A stretch of DNA of 64,000 bases from Cohnella fermenti (GCF_004801405.1 NZ_SSOB01000013.1:62001-126000); one strand, 5' to 3'; counted from the first letter of the stretch, positions 1 through 7,918 are shown. Numbers and translations: made by a program. Notes: generated from the letters alone by a model not told the origin.

Positions 1-1818
1 GTTCATGTAGCCTTCGTTGTCATACTCCAGAATGATCATCTTGTGGCCCCGCAGCGCCGCCCCGATCGCCGGTCCCATGCCGATGTCCATGCCGCCGTCG
101 CCCGTGATCATGACGAACGTGAAGTCGTCCTTCAGCCCCAGGTGGTCGAGCTCGCCGCGCCGCTTGCGCTCATGGAACATCTCGACGACGCCCGACAGCG
201 TGGCCGCCCCGTTCTGGAACAGGTTGTGGATGTACGTCGCCTTGTGCGCGGAGTACGGATAGCCGGTCGTGACGACCATGGCGCAGCCGGTGTGGAAGAG
301 CGCGACCATGTCCCCCTCGATGCCCTTGAAGAACAGCTCCAATCCGGAGAAAATCCCGCAGCCCGGACAGGCCCCGTGCCCCGGAGCGATCCGCTTCGGC
401 TTCTTGGTGAGATTGCGCAGCGGCGGCACGCGGACGTTCAGCTTGCCGCTCGCCTCGTCGGGGGTTACGGTGATCAGGCCGGTCTTCAGCTCCTCGAACT
501 TCATCGGCTCCAGCACCCGCTTCGGCGCCTTGGCCGGATCGCCCGGCGTATGTCCGTGGTAATCGAACGGCTTGACGACTCGTGCCGCATCTGCCGCTGT
601 ACCCGGAGTCGCTGTTCCCGAACCGCTCCCCGCCGCCGCGATCGCCGCCTCGAACAGCTTCAGCCCGTCCTCCGCGTAGAAGTCTTTGCCTCCAAGTCCG
701 TAGATGCGGCTTACGACCTTCGTCGTATGGTTCTCGTACGTCTGCAGCGCCGCCTTCACCTCAAGCGTCATGTTGCCGCCGTGTCCGCCGTACGAGTCGG
801 CCCGGTCGCCGACCGTCACCGCCTTCACCCCGCGCAGCGCGTCCGCGAGCTGCCGGGCCGGGAACGGGCGAATGATGTTCGGCGAGATCGCCCCCGCCTT
901 CACGCCCTGCTCCCGGAGCTGGTCGACGACGTCCTTGACGATCTCCGCCGACGAGTTCAGCAGGAACACCGCAACTTCGGCGTCGTCCATCCGATACAGG
1001 TCGAGAATCGGGTAATCGCGTCCGGTCAGCTCCGCGTATTCCCGGCGAATGCGGTCGTACACCGCTTCCGCCCGGTACATCGCCATCGACTGCTGGTAGC
1101 AGTTGTTGATGTAATCCGGCTCGTTCATGTACGGGCCGACCGTAATCGGATTGTCGCGGTCGAGCACGTGCGCGAACCCTTCCGGCGGCTTCTCGCCGAC
1201 GAACGCCTGCACGTCCTCGCGGTTCGCGAACGTCATGACGCGGCGCTTCTGGTGGCTCGTGAAGTAGCCGTCCGAGGCAACGAGCACCGGAAGCCGCACC
1301 TCGGGGTCCTCCGCCAGCTTCAGCGCGAGGATGTTCATGTCGTACACCGCCTGCGGGTCGCGGCACAGCACGATCGGCCAGCCGGTGTTGAGCGCGAAGT
1401 ACAGGTCCGAATGGTCGCCGTGAATGTCGAGCGGACCGGACACGGAGCGGCAGACGAGGTTCATGACCATCGGGAAGCGCGTCCCCGACTGGACGGGCAT
1501 CTGCTCGAGCATGTACAGATAGCCGTTCGCGCTCGTTGCGTTGAAGACGCGCCCGCCCGCCGTCGAGGCGCCGTAGCAGACGCCGGCGGAGCCGTGCTCC
1601 CCGTCCGCCGGGATCAGCACGATGTCGTGCTGGCCGTTCGCCTTCATCAGATCGAGGAATTGGGCCACTTCGGTCGAAGGCGATATGGGAAAATACCCCA
1701 TGATATGATAGTTGATCTGGTGCGCGGCGTAAGCGGCCATCTCGTTGCCGGATTCGTAGACGACTCGTTGCTCGACCTTGCCCTTGGGGGCGGCCGTCTT
1801 GCTCATGTCAATCGCCAT
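1..1818 (-). CDS. 2-oxoacid:ferredoxin oxidoreductase, fused alpha-beta subunit (3' end cut by window)
   Basis: Enzyme subunit for CoA-dependent oxidative decarboxylation of a 2-oxoacid with ferredoxin as acceptor. I read 606 uninterrupted codons from ATG 1818 (site AAGGGGGG just upstream) to the window edge. The first ~400 residues are an alpha subunit (FPISPSTEVAQF near the N-terminus, then the transketolase-like domains). A proline-rich linker follows, then a beta subunit with GHGACPGCG and the thiamine-diphosphate motif GDGGMDIGMG...NEGYMN. Alpha and beta are usually separate genes, so this is a fusion. It lies 19 bp after the gamma-delta gene and is surely co-transcribed. Substrate (pyruvate, 2-oxoglutarate or branched-chain) cannot be told. 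The C-terminus lies outside the window. Confidence 0.9.
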   Translation of the reverse strand, partial: MAIDMSKTAAPKGKVEQRVVYESGNEMAAYAAHQINYHIMGYFPISPSTEVAQFLDLMKANGQHDIVLIPADGEHGSAGVCYGASTAGGRVFNATSANGYLYMLEQMPVQSGTRFPMVMNLVCRSVSGPLDIHGDHSDLYFALNTGWPIVLCRDPQAVYDMNILALKLAEDPEVRLPVLVASDGYFTSHQKRRVMTFANREDVQAFVGEKPPEGFAHVLDRDNPITVGPYMNEPDYINNCYQQSMAMYRAEAVYDRIRREYAELTGRDYPILDLYRMDDAEVAVFLLNSSAEIVKDVVDQLREQGVKAGAISPNIIRPFPARQLADALRGVKAVTVGDRADSYGGHGGNMTLEVKAALQTYENHTTKVVSRIYGLGGKDFYAEDGLKLFEAAIAAAGSGSGTATPGTAADAARVVKPFDYHGHTPGDPAKAPKRVLEPMKFEELKTGLITVTPDEASGKLNVRVPPLRNLTKKPKRIAPGHGACPGCGIFSGLELFFKGIEGDMVALFHTGCAMVVTTGYPYSAHKATYIHNLFQNGAATLSGVVEMFHERKRRGELDHLGLKDDFTFVMITGDGGMDIGMGPAIGAALRGHKMIILEYDNEGYMN

Positions 1819-1837
1819 GGAATGCTCCCCCCCTTCC

Positions 1838-2845
1838 TCAAGAGATCGCGAGATTGAAGCGGTGCGGAACGCGGCTGCCGTCGGCATAGCCCTCAACCTC
1901 GAACTCTCCGGAGAGCGCGGAGGTCGGACACGCCTGAACGCACTTCAGGCAGCCCTTGCAGTATTGGTAGTCGATGCCCTGCAGGAACATCTGCGGCCGC
2001 CCCTTCTTGTCGGGCTGCTCCTCCCAGACGAAGCAGAAGTCCGGGCAGACGTTGTCGCAGGCCGCGCAGTGGATGCACTTGTCGTCCGCGAAGTGCGGCA
2101 GGCGCCCGGCCCGCGAGATGCTGAGGTCCTTCAGGATGCTGTTGCCGGGATTCGTGATGACCCCGCCGAGCGGCTGCGTCTCGTAGCCGAGCACGGGGGT
2201 GTCCATACGCACGAAGCCGGGCATCTCCTCGCCCTCCGGCAAGGCGAACGATTGGATCGCGACCTCGTCGTAGCCGCGCTGGAACGTGCTTAGGGCCGGC
2301 TGGACGGAAGCGGGGTACTTCTTCTCGAGCGACTTGCGCACGACGCCCTTCATGAACTCCGGGTCGAGGAAGCCGCACAGCCGGAACAGGCCGCCGAGCA
2401 TCGCCATGTTGACGCGGTTATGCTCGAACAGCGCGATGCCGGTCGCGTCGACGACAGCGATCGTGCCGCTCTTCAGCTTCAATTGATCCTTGAGCTCTTC
2501 GGGAGACTTCCTGGAGTTCACCAGGACGATGCTGTCCTCGTACATGCCGGAGATGACGTTGACGGTGCGGGATAAATTCTCGTGGAAAATTCCGATGACA
2601 TGAGGCCGTTCGACGGGTGAGGTGTCGCGAATCCGGGTGTCCGGGTCGCAGAAGCGGATGTGCGCCTTGACCGGCGAGCCCTTCTTCTCGGAGCCGTACG
2701 AGCTGAAGCTGACTCCGTTCAGAGAAGCGCCCATGACGCCCGCTTCCGCGAGCATCTTGCCGGCGAGATTCGCCCCGAGTCCGCCTATCGATTCAAGGCG
2801 AATCTCGAAAAAACCGAGTTCATTCGTTCTGGGCAGCGATGACAT
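1838..2845 (-). CDS. 2-oxoacid:ferredoxin oxidoreductase, fused gamma-delta subunit
   Basis: 335-residue partner of the fused alpha-beta protein. Residues ~10-210 are a gamma (CoA-binding) domain opening with EIRLESIGGLGANLAGKMLA. The C-terminal ~100 residues are a delta-type 2x[4Fe-4S] ferredoxin: CIHCAACDNVCP, then CKGCLKCVQACP. I chose ATG 2845 because the gamma domain starts just after it and AGAAGGGGG lies upstream; an open frame runs back to 3022 but looks non-coding. First gene of the operon. With the fused alpha-beta protein, the usual four-subunit enzyme is built here from only two polypeptides. Confidence 0.9.
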   Translation of the reverse strand: MSSLPRTNELGFFEIRLESIGGLGANLAGKMLAEAGVMGASLNGVSFSSYGSEKKGSPVKAHIRFCDPDTRIRDTSPVERPHVIGIFHENLSRTVNVISGMYEDSIVLVNSRKSPEELKDQLKLKSGTIAVVDATGIALFEHNRVNMAMLGGLFRLCGFLDPEFMKGVVRKSLEKKYPASVQPALSTFQRGYDEVAIQSFALPEGEEMPGFVRMDTPVLGYETQPLGGVITNPGNSILKDLSISRAGRLPHFADDKCIHCAACDNVCPDFCFVWEEQPDKKGRPQMFLQGIDYQYCKGCLKCVQACPTSALSGEFEVEGYADGSRVPHRFNLAIS

Positions 2846-2998
2846 AAGCCTTCGATTCCCCCTTCTTATGGTTGTTGCCGACAACGCAAGAAGTGAATGA
2901 CGCACCGGGTGCAGTGGCTGATGAAGCTGTTTAAGAGACAATTCGCTATCGCTCATCTTAATTCCTGCCGACCGTGACGAATTTTGGTAAACGCTTGC

Positions 2999-3060
2999 AA
3001 AAAAAGGAGCCGACGGCGGCAATTCCGCCGCTGCGCCGCGGTTGCCGCCCTTCTGCTCCT
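2999..3060 (-). terminator. Rho-independent terminator of the ABC-GNAT-MOSC-SDR operon
   Basis: On the minus strand AGGAGC...GGCGGCAA pairs with TTGCCGCC...GCTCCT, and a run of seven T follows. It lies about 40 bp after the SDR stop codon and before the oxidoreductase operon. Confidence 0.75.
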
Positions 3061-3100
3061 ATTGTATGTAGCAACCTCTCTGCGATTGCATAGGTCCTGT

Positions 3101-3853
3101 CTATTCCTCGTAGATCATCTTCCGGGTCATGCCGCCGTCCACCGTCAGGTTGATGCCGGTGACGAAGTCGTTGTCCGGATCGGTCAGATAGAAGCAGGCG
3201 CGCGCGATATCCGCCGTCCGTCCGACGCGGCCCGCCGGATGCTGGGCATGGTCCTCGGGACGCAGCTCGCCGAACTTGCCGTTGTCGATCCAGCCGGGGC
3301 TTATCGCGTTCACGCGAATGCGGTCCGCGCCGAGCGACAGCGCAAGCGCGTGAGTGATCGCCACAATCCCGCCCTTGGAGGCGGCATACGCCTCCGAGTT
3401 CGGCTCGGACTGCGCCGCCCGCGTCGACGCGATGTTCACGATCGCCCCGCCCTGCGCTTGCCGCTTCATGACCTTGGCCGCTTCGCGGGAGCACAGGAAC
3501 GTGCCGCGAAGGTTGACGTTCAGCACGGCATCCCATTCGTCGACCGACAGCTCGAGCGGCGGCTTCCAGATGCCGAAGCCCGCGTTGTTGATCAGAATGT
3601 CGATGCGGCCGAACGTCCGCACGGCCGCCTCCATAATCAGCCCGGCGGCCTCGGGCTGCGCCAGGTCGGCCGGGAAGAAGCTCGCGCTCCCTCCGGCCTC
3701 GTTCAGCTCGCGGGCGAGAGCCTCCCCGGCTTCGCCGGACAGATCGGTGAGCAGCACGGCGGCTCCCCGCCCGGCATACGCCCGCGCCAGATCGCGGCCG
3801 ATCCCGCCGGCGGCCCCGGTCAGGACAACCGTCTTCCCCTCGAACCCCGTCAT
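3101..3853 (-). CDS. SDR-family NAD(P)-dependent oxidoreductase
   Basis: 250-residue classical short-chain dehydrogenase. Visible motifs: cofactor-binding TGAAGGIG at residues 12-19, NNAG near 90, the catalytic Tyr/Lys as YAASK near 155-159 with the preceding Ser in NIAST, and PGWIDNG after the active site. The C-terminal VDGGMTRKMIYEE is typical of 3-oxoacyl-ACP-reductase or glucose-dehydrogenase-like members. The start overlaps the stop of the MOSC gene by 4 bp (ATGA), indicating translational coupling. Last gene of the operon. Substrate unknown. Confidence 0.88.
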   Translation of the reverse strand: MTGFEGKTVVLTGAAGGIGRDLARAYAGRGAAVLLTDLSGEAGEALARELNEAGGSASFFPADLAQPEAAGLIMEAAVRTFGRIDILINNAGFGIWKPPLELSVDEWDAVLNVNLRGTFLCSREAAKVMKRQAQGGAIVNIASTRAAQSEPNSEAYAASKGGIVAITHALALSLGADRIRVNAISPGWIDNGKFGELRPEDHAQHPAGRVGRTADIARACFYLTDPDNDFVTGINLTVDGGMTRKMIYEE

Positions 3854-4530
3854 TCCGCTTCCCCCTCCAGCCTGGCGAGCCGCTTCGCGAACGTTCCTCG
3901 CCAGGAGTCCGAGAGCGCGCCCAGCCCGAGCATTTTCCTTATGCCGCTCTTATCCGCCCGGTCCTTGTGCATGATCCGGTTCGCCTCGGTCACGGAGATG
4001 CCTGCGGGATGCCGCTCCACCAGCTCGAACTCGCCCGTGCGGACAACCCCCGGCTCGATCACACGGAAGTAGAAGCCGGTCGCCCCCCGCTCCGTCACAA
4101 GCGCCGGCAGCTCGTCCATCCCCCACTTCATCGCCAGCTTCCAGCAAGGCTGCCTTGGCTGGCTCACCTGAACAACCGCATCGCCGATCCGATAGACGTC
4201 TCCGATATGCACGTCGTCCTCGGACAATCCTGCGACGGTGAAGTTCTCCCCGAACGCTCCGATCGGCAGCCGCCGGCCGAGCACACTCTCCCAATGGGGA
4301 TAGTGAATCAGGCTGTATACGCACACCGCCTTGTCCGGTCCTCCGTGGTTGACGAGATCCGCCTGCTCGTCTCCTTCGAAGCCTTCGGGCGCAAGCGCGA
4401 GAACCTCCCCGGCAGGAGCCTTCCAGATGCCCGAGCGGGCTTCCTTGCCCTTGAAGCTGGACACCTTCGCCTTGCCCGTGTTGATGGAGACGAGACGATC
4501 GCCTTCGTTTGCCCTGCTCCTTCCGTCCAC
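3850..4530 (-). CDS. MOSC domain protein (YiiM-like)
   Basis: 226 residues, read from GTG 4530 with GGAGG eight bases upstream. Matches the MOSC (Mo-cofactor sulfurase C-terminal) family: VSINTGK near the N-terminus, VNHGGPDKAVCVY near 60, GAFGENFTVAGL near 90, and QPRQPCWKL with the conserved cysteine near 128. MOSC proteins handle sulfur or molybdopterin ligands, and YiiM-type members act in N-hydroxylated compound reduction; the exact role here is not evident. Sits 42 bp after the GNAT gene and overlaps the SDR start. Confidence 0.85.
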   Translation of the reverse strand: MDGRSRANEGDRLVSINTGKAKVSSFKGKEARSGIWKAPAGEVLALAPEGFEGDEQADLVNHGGPDKAVCVYSLIHYPHWESVLGRRLPIGAFGENFTVAGLSEDDVHIGDVYRIGDAVVQVSQPRQPCWKLAMKWGMDELPALVTERGATGFYFRVIEPGVVRTGEFELVERHPAGISVTEANRIMHKDRADKSGIRKMLGLGALSDSWRGTFAKRLARLEGEAE

Positions 4531-4572
4531 TCCGTTCCCTCCGTTCTGCCTTGCCTCCGTCGCCGGGTTCCG

Positions 4573-5124
4573 TCACGCCCCGAAGTCGAGGCGCATGTCG
4601 TGCCAGCGAACGCCTCCGTGTTCGGCATGGACAAGCCCCGTCGCCCGGAAGCCGCGCGCTTCGTACCAGGGCACGAGCTCGCGCTGGCTCATGAGCATCA
4701 CCGCCGCGAGCCCTGCGGCCTTCGCCGCCGACACAACCCCGTCGAGCAGCCGCGTCGCAAGCCCCTGCCCCCGGCGATCCGGGTGCGCCGCAACCGACAG
4801 AATGCACAGCTTGCGGCCATCCGTTCGTCCGCCGTGGCTCCGCTTGATGCCGACATCTGCGCAATCCCGCGCATCCGTGCGCACGCCGCAGACGAGGCCG
4901 ACCAGCCGGTCCCCTTCCCACGCTCCCAGGAAGAAGCCGGGGAACGTCGCCTGGCGATAACGGAACGCTTCCAGCGTCGCGGCCTGATCGGCCGGATAGC
5001 AGAGGCTCTCGAGCTCATGCGCTTCCGCTATCCGCTCCGCCGGAATCGGACGGATCGCGGCGTTATTGAAGGTATCGGCGTTATCGGCGTTATCGGCGCC
5101 AAGACTCCCGGTATCCCGGCTCAA
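4573..5124 (-). CDS. GNAT-family N-acetyltransferase
   Basis: 183 residues if read from TTG 5124, which overlaps the TGA of the upstream ABC gene (TTGA), with AAGG ~10 bases upstream. GNAT features: LCILSVAAHPDRRGQGLATRLL (acetyl-CoA pyrophosphate loop RRGQGLA), then AVMLMSQRELVPWYEARGFRATG. No ATG occurs before the domain, so the TTG start is inferred from coupling. A longer open frame to 5523 only reads the ABC gene out of frame. A 9-bp tandem repeat near 5081-5101 encodes ADN-ADN-AD at the N-terminus. Substrate unknown. Confidence 0.82.
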   Translation of the reverse strand: MSRDTGSLGADNADNADTFNNAAIRPIPAERIAEAHELESLCYPADQAATLEAFRYRQATFPGFFLGAWEGDRLVGLVCGVRTDARDCADVGIKRSHGGRTDGRKLCILSVAAHPDRRGQGLATRLLDGVVSAAKAAGLAAVMLMSQRELVPWYEARGFRATGLVHAEHGGVRWHDMRLDFGA

Positions 5125-5849
5125 GACAATCTCGCCTTCTCGGCGCCGGTCAGCCTGCGGCCGCGCACCTTCAGCTCGATCTGCCCGTCCTTCAGCCCCC
5201 AGATCTCGTCCGCGAACTTCTCCGCCAGCTCGAGGCGGTGCATCGCGACGACGATCGTTGTCCGCTTCTCCTTGCAGATCTTCTTCAGCCTGTCCATGAT
5301 ATCTTCCTGGGAATGTGGATCGAGGCCCGATACCGGCTCGTCGGCGAAGAGCAGCTCGGCGCCGTGCGCGATCGCCCGGGCGATCGCGACTCTCTGGCGC
5401 TCGCCGCCGCTCAGCTTCTCCGCATGCTGATGCGCCCTGTCGATAAGACCGACGGATTCCAACGTCTCCATCGCGCCCATATAGTCGTCGTTGCGGACCA
5501 TGCCCGTCACGCGGCGGAACCACGGCACTTGGCCGATCGCTCCGATCAGAACGTTCTTCAGCGCCGTCTTCTTCTCATAGAGAATCGGCTTCTGCTCCAG
5601 ATAAGCCATCTTCCGGCGCGCCTTCCACTTCGCGAGCATGCCCGCCTTGAGCAGATTCTGGCCGTCGAACAAGTATTCTCCCCCGCTCCACGGGTCCTTG
5701 AGGGCGAGACACTTCAGCAGCGTCGACTTCCCGCTGCCGCTTGGGCCGACGACGGCGATGAACGCCCCGGCCTCAAGCTGTCCTCGAATGTCCTTCAGCA
5801 CAACTTTGCCTTGGGGCAGCTTGCGGGTCAAGCCAGCTATCGTAATCAT
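5121..5849 (-). CDS. ABC transporter ATP-binding protein, PhnC-like
   Basis: 242-residue ABC ATPase. Walker A GPSGSGKST near residue 35, Q-loop region YLEQKPILYEKKTALKNVL, signature LSGGERQRVAIARA near 145, Walker B ELLFADEP, switch histidine in VVAMHRLELA. The ALKNVLIGAIG stretch and size resemble phosphonate-type PhnC ATPases. No permease or binding protein is adjacent; the downstream genes are enzymes. Starts at ATG 5849 behind AGAAGGAG (12-base spacing). Lead gene of the operon ending at ~3060. It may serve a permease encoded elsewhere or have a non-transport role. Confidence 0.85.
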   Translation of the reverse strand: MITIAGLTRKLPQGKVVLKDIRGQLEAGAFIAVVGPSGSGKSTLLKCLALKDPWSGGEYLFDGQNLLKAGMLAKWKARRKMAYLEQKPILYEKKTALKNVLIGAIGQVPWFRRVTGMVRNDDYMGAMETLESVGLIDRAHQHAEKLSGGERQRVAIARAIAHGAELLFADEPVSGLDPHSQEDIMDRLKKICKEKRTTIVVAMHRLELAEKFADEIWGLKDGQIELKVRGRRLTGAEKARLS

Positions 5850-5887
5850 CGATTATGGGTGCTCCTTCTGAATGACGAATAGAATTT

Positions 5888-5918
5888 CGTAAATTTACGC
5901 AATAAATATAGTTTATTG
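5888..5918. promoter_or_regulatory. Adjacent palindromes between divergent promoters
   Basis: CGTAAATTTACG (5888-5899) is a perfect 12-bp palindrome. It is followed directly by CAATAAA-N5-TTTATTG (5900-5918). Both sit in the leader region of the ABC operon and could be operators; the binding protein is unknown. Confidence 0.4.
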
Positions 5919-5940
5919 TATTCCGGAACACCTTTCCATA

Positions 5941-5983
5941 CGAACGGATGTTTGCTATAATGAGAACAAGAACAATTGTTCTT
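5941..5983 (+). promoter_or_regulatory. Promoter with two SOS (LexA)-like boxes
   Basis: A -10 TATAAT lies at 5956-5961, preceded by TGC (extended -10). It is flanked by CGAACGGATGTTTG (5941-5954) and AGAACAATTGTTCT (5969-5982, inside a perfect 16-bp palindrome 5968-5983). Both fit the GAAC-N4-GTTY core of Bacillus LexA boxes; the first differs from the published-type consensus CGAACRNRYGTTYC, as I recall it, only in the last base. The second box would cover the transcription start. Drives the gene at 6013 and may also affect the divergent ABC operon. Confidence 0.55.
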
Positions 5984-6012
5984 ATATCATCTGCCAGAGA
6001 GGTGGATTTGGG

Positions 6013-6243
6013 ATGGTTAACTGCGAACACTTCCGCTACGTGGAACCTTCGAGAGGAAGCCGCCCGTCACGAGATCTTACGTTCAAATTTTACGCCGACG
6101 GGAAGCTTATCATTGTCGATAACGATACCGGGCACACGATAAACCCTCGCGAGCTGCGCGGGGGAAGCTACGACTTCTATGTGCGGCAGCGGATTGCGTT
6201 CATTCGGCGGGATCTGAACGCCAAGCGCGCCAAGTACGCGTAA
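6013..6243 (+). CDS. small hypothetical protein behind SOS-like promoter
   Basis: 76 residues, ATG 6013 with GAGGTGG eight bases upstream, so clearly translated. Basic, without signal peptide or membrane segment, beginning MVNCEHFRYVEP. It contains an apparent beta-strand pair (LTFKFYADGKLIIVDNDTGH) followed by a basic helix (YDFYVRQRIAFIRRDLNAKRAKYA). I do not recognise the family. The LexA-like boxes at its promoter suggest DNA-damage control, but that is inference only. Confidence 0.7.
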   Translation: MVNCEHFRYVEPSRGSRPSRDLTFKFYADGKLIIVDNDTGHTINPRELRGGSYDFYVRQRIAFIRRDLNAKRAKYA

Positions 6244-6301
6244 CAAGGTACAAGCGACCCTGCATGTTTGTCGTCAACAGGACCAGGGAGCTGCGATGAC
6301 C

Positions 6302-6326
6302 AGGACGAGAACAAGGGTTCTCGTCC
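6302..6326. other. GC-rich hairpin downstream of two converging small genes
   Basis: GGACGAGAAC and GTTCTCGTCC form a perfect 10-bp stem around a 4-base loop, between the end of the 76-residue gene and the minus-strand 45-residue gene. No T-run follows on either strand, so it is not a standard terminator. The core is again GAAC-N4-GTTC. Confidence 0.5.
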
Positions 6327-6340
6327 GTATTCGCGTGCAA

Positions 6341-6478
6341 TTACGGCAAGTTCTTGTTGATCTTGTTCAGGCTTGGCGGGTAACGGGACATCTTGTCCAG
6401 ACGAAGCGCTCTCGCTTCTTCCTTCATCCGCGAGGCGTTCTGCTGGTCGTCGATTTTGGAGCTGCCGTTTCTTGGCAT
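6341..6478 (-). CDS. small hypothetical protein, 45 residues
   Basis: ATG 6478 follows a near-perfect ribosome site AGGAGGTGA at ~11 bases. The product begins MPRNGSSKIDDQQNASRMK; it is highly charged, has no hydrophobic segment and ends in NKINKNLP. A longer open frame in the same phase starts at 6631 but has no ribosome site there. Composition resembles small spore or DNA-associated proteins, yet I do not recognise a family. The hairpin at 6302-6326 lies just downstream. Confidence 0.6.
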   Translation of the reverse strand: MPRNGSSKIDDQQNASRMKEEARALRLDKMSRYPPSLNKINKNLP

Positions 6479-6636
6479 CGGCTGCCGCTCACCTCCTGAC
6501 CGGTTGGATCGCCGGAACGACCCTTCGCCCTTTATCGGGGCATTCTTCCATTTTGCCACTTTGCCCGCATTTACAAACTCCCCCCTCGTCGCCATAATGG
6601 AAGTATTGTCTTGGAATCCTTGAAGGAGCATGAAGA

Positions 6637-7386
6637 ATGAAGCAGACTCTCTTGTTCGATCTGGACGACACCCTTATTTATTGCAACAAGTACTTCCATC
6701 TGACGCTGGAGCAATTCGCCGACACGATGATGGACTGGTTCTCCTCTTATTCTCCGGCGCGTGGAGAATTCCTGACCAAGCATACCGAGATCGATATTGC
6801 CGGGGTCAAGGTTCTCGGCTTCCTCAGCGAACACTTCCCGCAATCGTTCGTCGATACGTATCTCTTCTTCTGCGAACGCTACGGCCGCAGCCCGGACGAG
6901 AAGGAGAAGAAGCTGCTCTGGGAGATCGGAATCAGCGTCTACGAGCATGAGGCCGAGCCCTACCCGCACATGGACGCCACGCTCACCTTCCTGCGCGAGA
7001 GCGGCCATGAGCTGCATCTGTATACGGGCGGCGATCCGGTTATCCAGAAGCGCAAGATCGAGCGGCTGCAGCTTGAGCGGTACTTCGACGACCGCATCTA
7101 TGTGCGCATGCACAAGAACACCGAGGCGCTGAAGGGAATTCTAACGGACGGCGCGTTCGATTCCGGCCGCACGTGGATGATCGGCAACTCGATCCGAACC
7201 GATGTCGTGCCCGCCCTCGAATGCGGCCTTAACGCCATCTACATGAAGCGCGACCAGGAATGGATGTTCAACATGATCCCGATCGACGCCGCGCCGCAGG
7301 GAGCGTTCCTGACGCTGTCCGATCTCTCGGAGGTGCCTCCCGCCATCGAAGATTACCTTGCAGGCGGGAGGAAATCCGGCGTCTGA
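6637..7386 (+). CDS. HAD-superfamily hydrolase
   Basis: 249 residues; ATG 6637 with GAAGGAG at 8 bases. HAD motif I FDLDDT is at residues 7-12 (nucleophile Asp), motif II around HLYTGGDP near 127-133, motif III/IV as WMIGNSIRTDVVPALECG. A helical cap domain lies between motifs I and II. These enzymes are mostly small-molecule phosphatases; substrate unknown. Stands alone and is followed by its own terminator. Confidence 0.85.
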   Translation: MKQTLLFDLDDTLIYCNKYFHLTLEQFADTMMDWFSSYSPARGEFLTKHTEIDIAGVKVLGFLSEHFPQSFVDTYLFFCERYGRSPDEKEKKLLWEIGISVYEHEAEPYPHMDATLTFLRESGHELHLYTGGDPVIQKRKIERLQLERYFDDRIYVRMHKNTEALKGILTDGAFDSGRTWMIGNSIRTDVVPALECGLNAIYMKRDQEWMFNMIPIDAAPQGAFLTLSDLSEVPPAIEDYLAGGRKSGV

Positions 7387-7451
7387 TGCCGGTGACGGGT
7401 TCCGTTGCGAGATGTCTTCCGAGGTGCAGAAGGTTTAAATGACATTGCGTT

Positions 7452-7476
7452 GACGTGCGGATTCGCACGTCTTTTT
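7452..7476 (+). terminator. Terminator after HAD hydrolase
   Basis: Stem GACGTGCG / CGCACGTC with GATT loop, followed by TTTTT; 66 bp after the HAD stop codon. Confidence 0.85.
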
Positions 7477-7547
7477 CTATGCCCTGGGAGAATGGTCGAA
7501 GCTGCAACCTTCATGCAGATTTTTACGTCTCGTCTCTATAATGGAAA

Positions 7548-7847
7548 ATGAAGGGGTGGATTTGGCATGTTGAGGACAAGATCGGCAAGGCAAAGCTGGA
7601 GACCAAAAGCGCGGACCCAAGCATCGCAGCTATTGTGGATTTGAAGCCGTACGCGAATGAAGAGATTTATATTACAACCTACTTGCTCAAAGAAAAACAA
7701 AAAACAGGAAAGCAAATATACGCGGTCATTTATCAAGTCGATGAAGATATTGTTGGCGGATACGGACATTTGGAAGACTGGTTGCCTGGCGTTTTCTCTT
7801 TAAAGGATAAAGAACGGTTAATCGGCGAAGGAACCATAACTAAATAG
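7548..7847 (+). CDS. hypothetical protein, 99 residues, doubtful start
   Basis: Open frame of low GC relative to its neighbours. The protein begins MKGWIWHVEDKIGKAKLETK and looks like a small soluble alpha/beta protein; family not recognised. A TATAAT (7537-7542) ends only five bases before the ATG, so the message could be leaderless. The one ribosome-site-like stretch (AAGGGG) lies inside the first codons and is placed for an ATG in another frame that soon stops. It may therefore be a degraded 5' end of an older gene. Confidence 0.4.
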   Translation: MKGWIWHVEDKIGKAKLETKSADPSIAAIVDLKPYANEEIYITTYLLKEKQKTGKQIYAVIYQVDEDIVGGYGHLEDWLPGVFSLKDKERLIGEGTITK

Positions 7848-7880
7848 CGCAACAGAGGCGTTAACTAAGCGACAAAACGA

Positions 7881-7918
7881 AAGAGAGTACCCACAGATGT
7901 GATGGATACTCTCTTTTT
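7881..7918 (+). terminator. Terminator between 99-residue gene and panB
   Basis: AGAGAGTA pairs with TACTCTCT across a ~20-base loop, followed by TTTTT on the plus strand. On the minus strand a weaker TTTCGTTTT follows, so it may also serve panB. Confidence 0.75.

Noticed and set aside
43..1857. 604-codon open frame on the plus strand
   Set aside because: Exactly antisense, codon for codon, to the oxidoreductase alpha-beta gene; Arg/Val/His-rich product with no family features. GC-rich genes often leave such shadows.
4573..5523. 316-residue version of the GNAT gene
   Set aside because: The extra N-terminal 133 codons read the ABC ATPase gene out of frame; the coupled TTG start at 5124 explains the data better.
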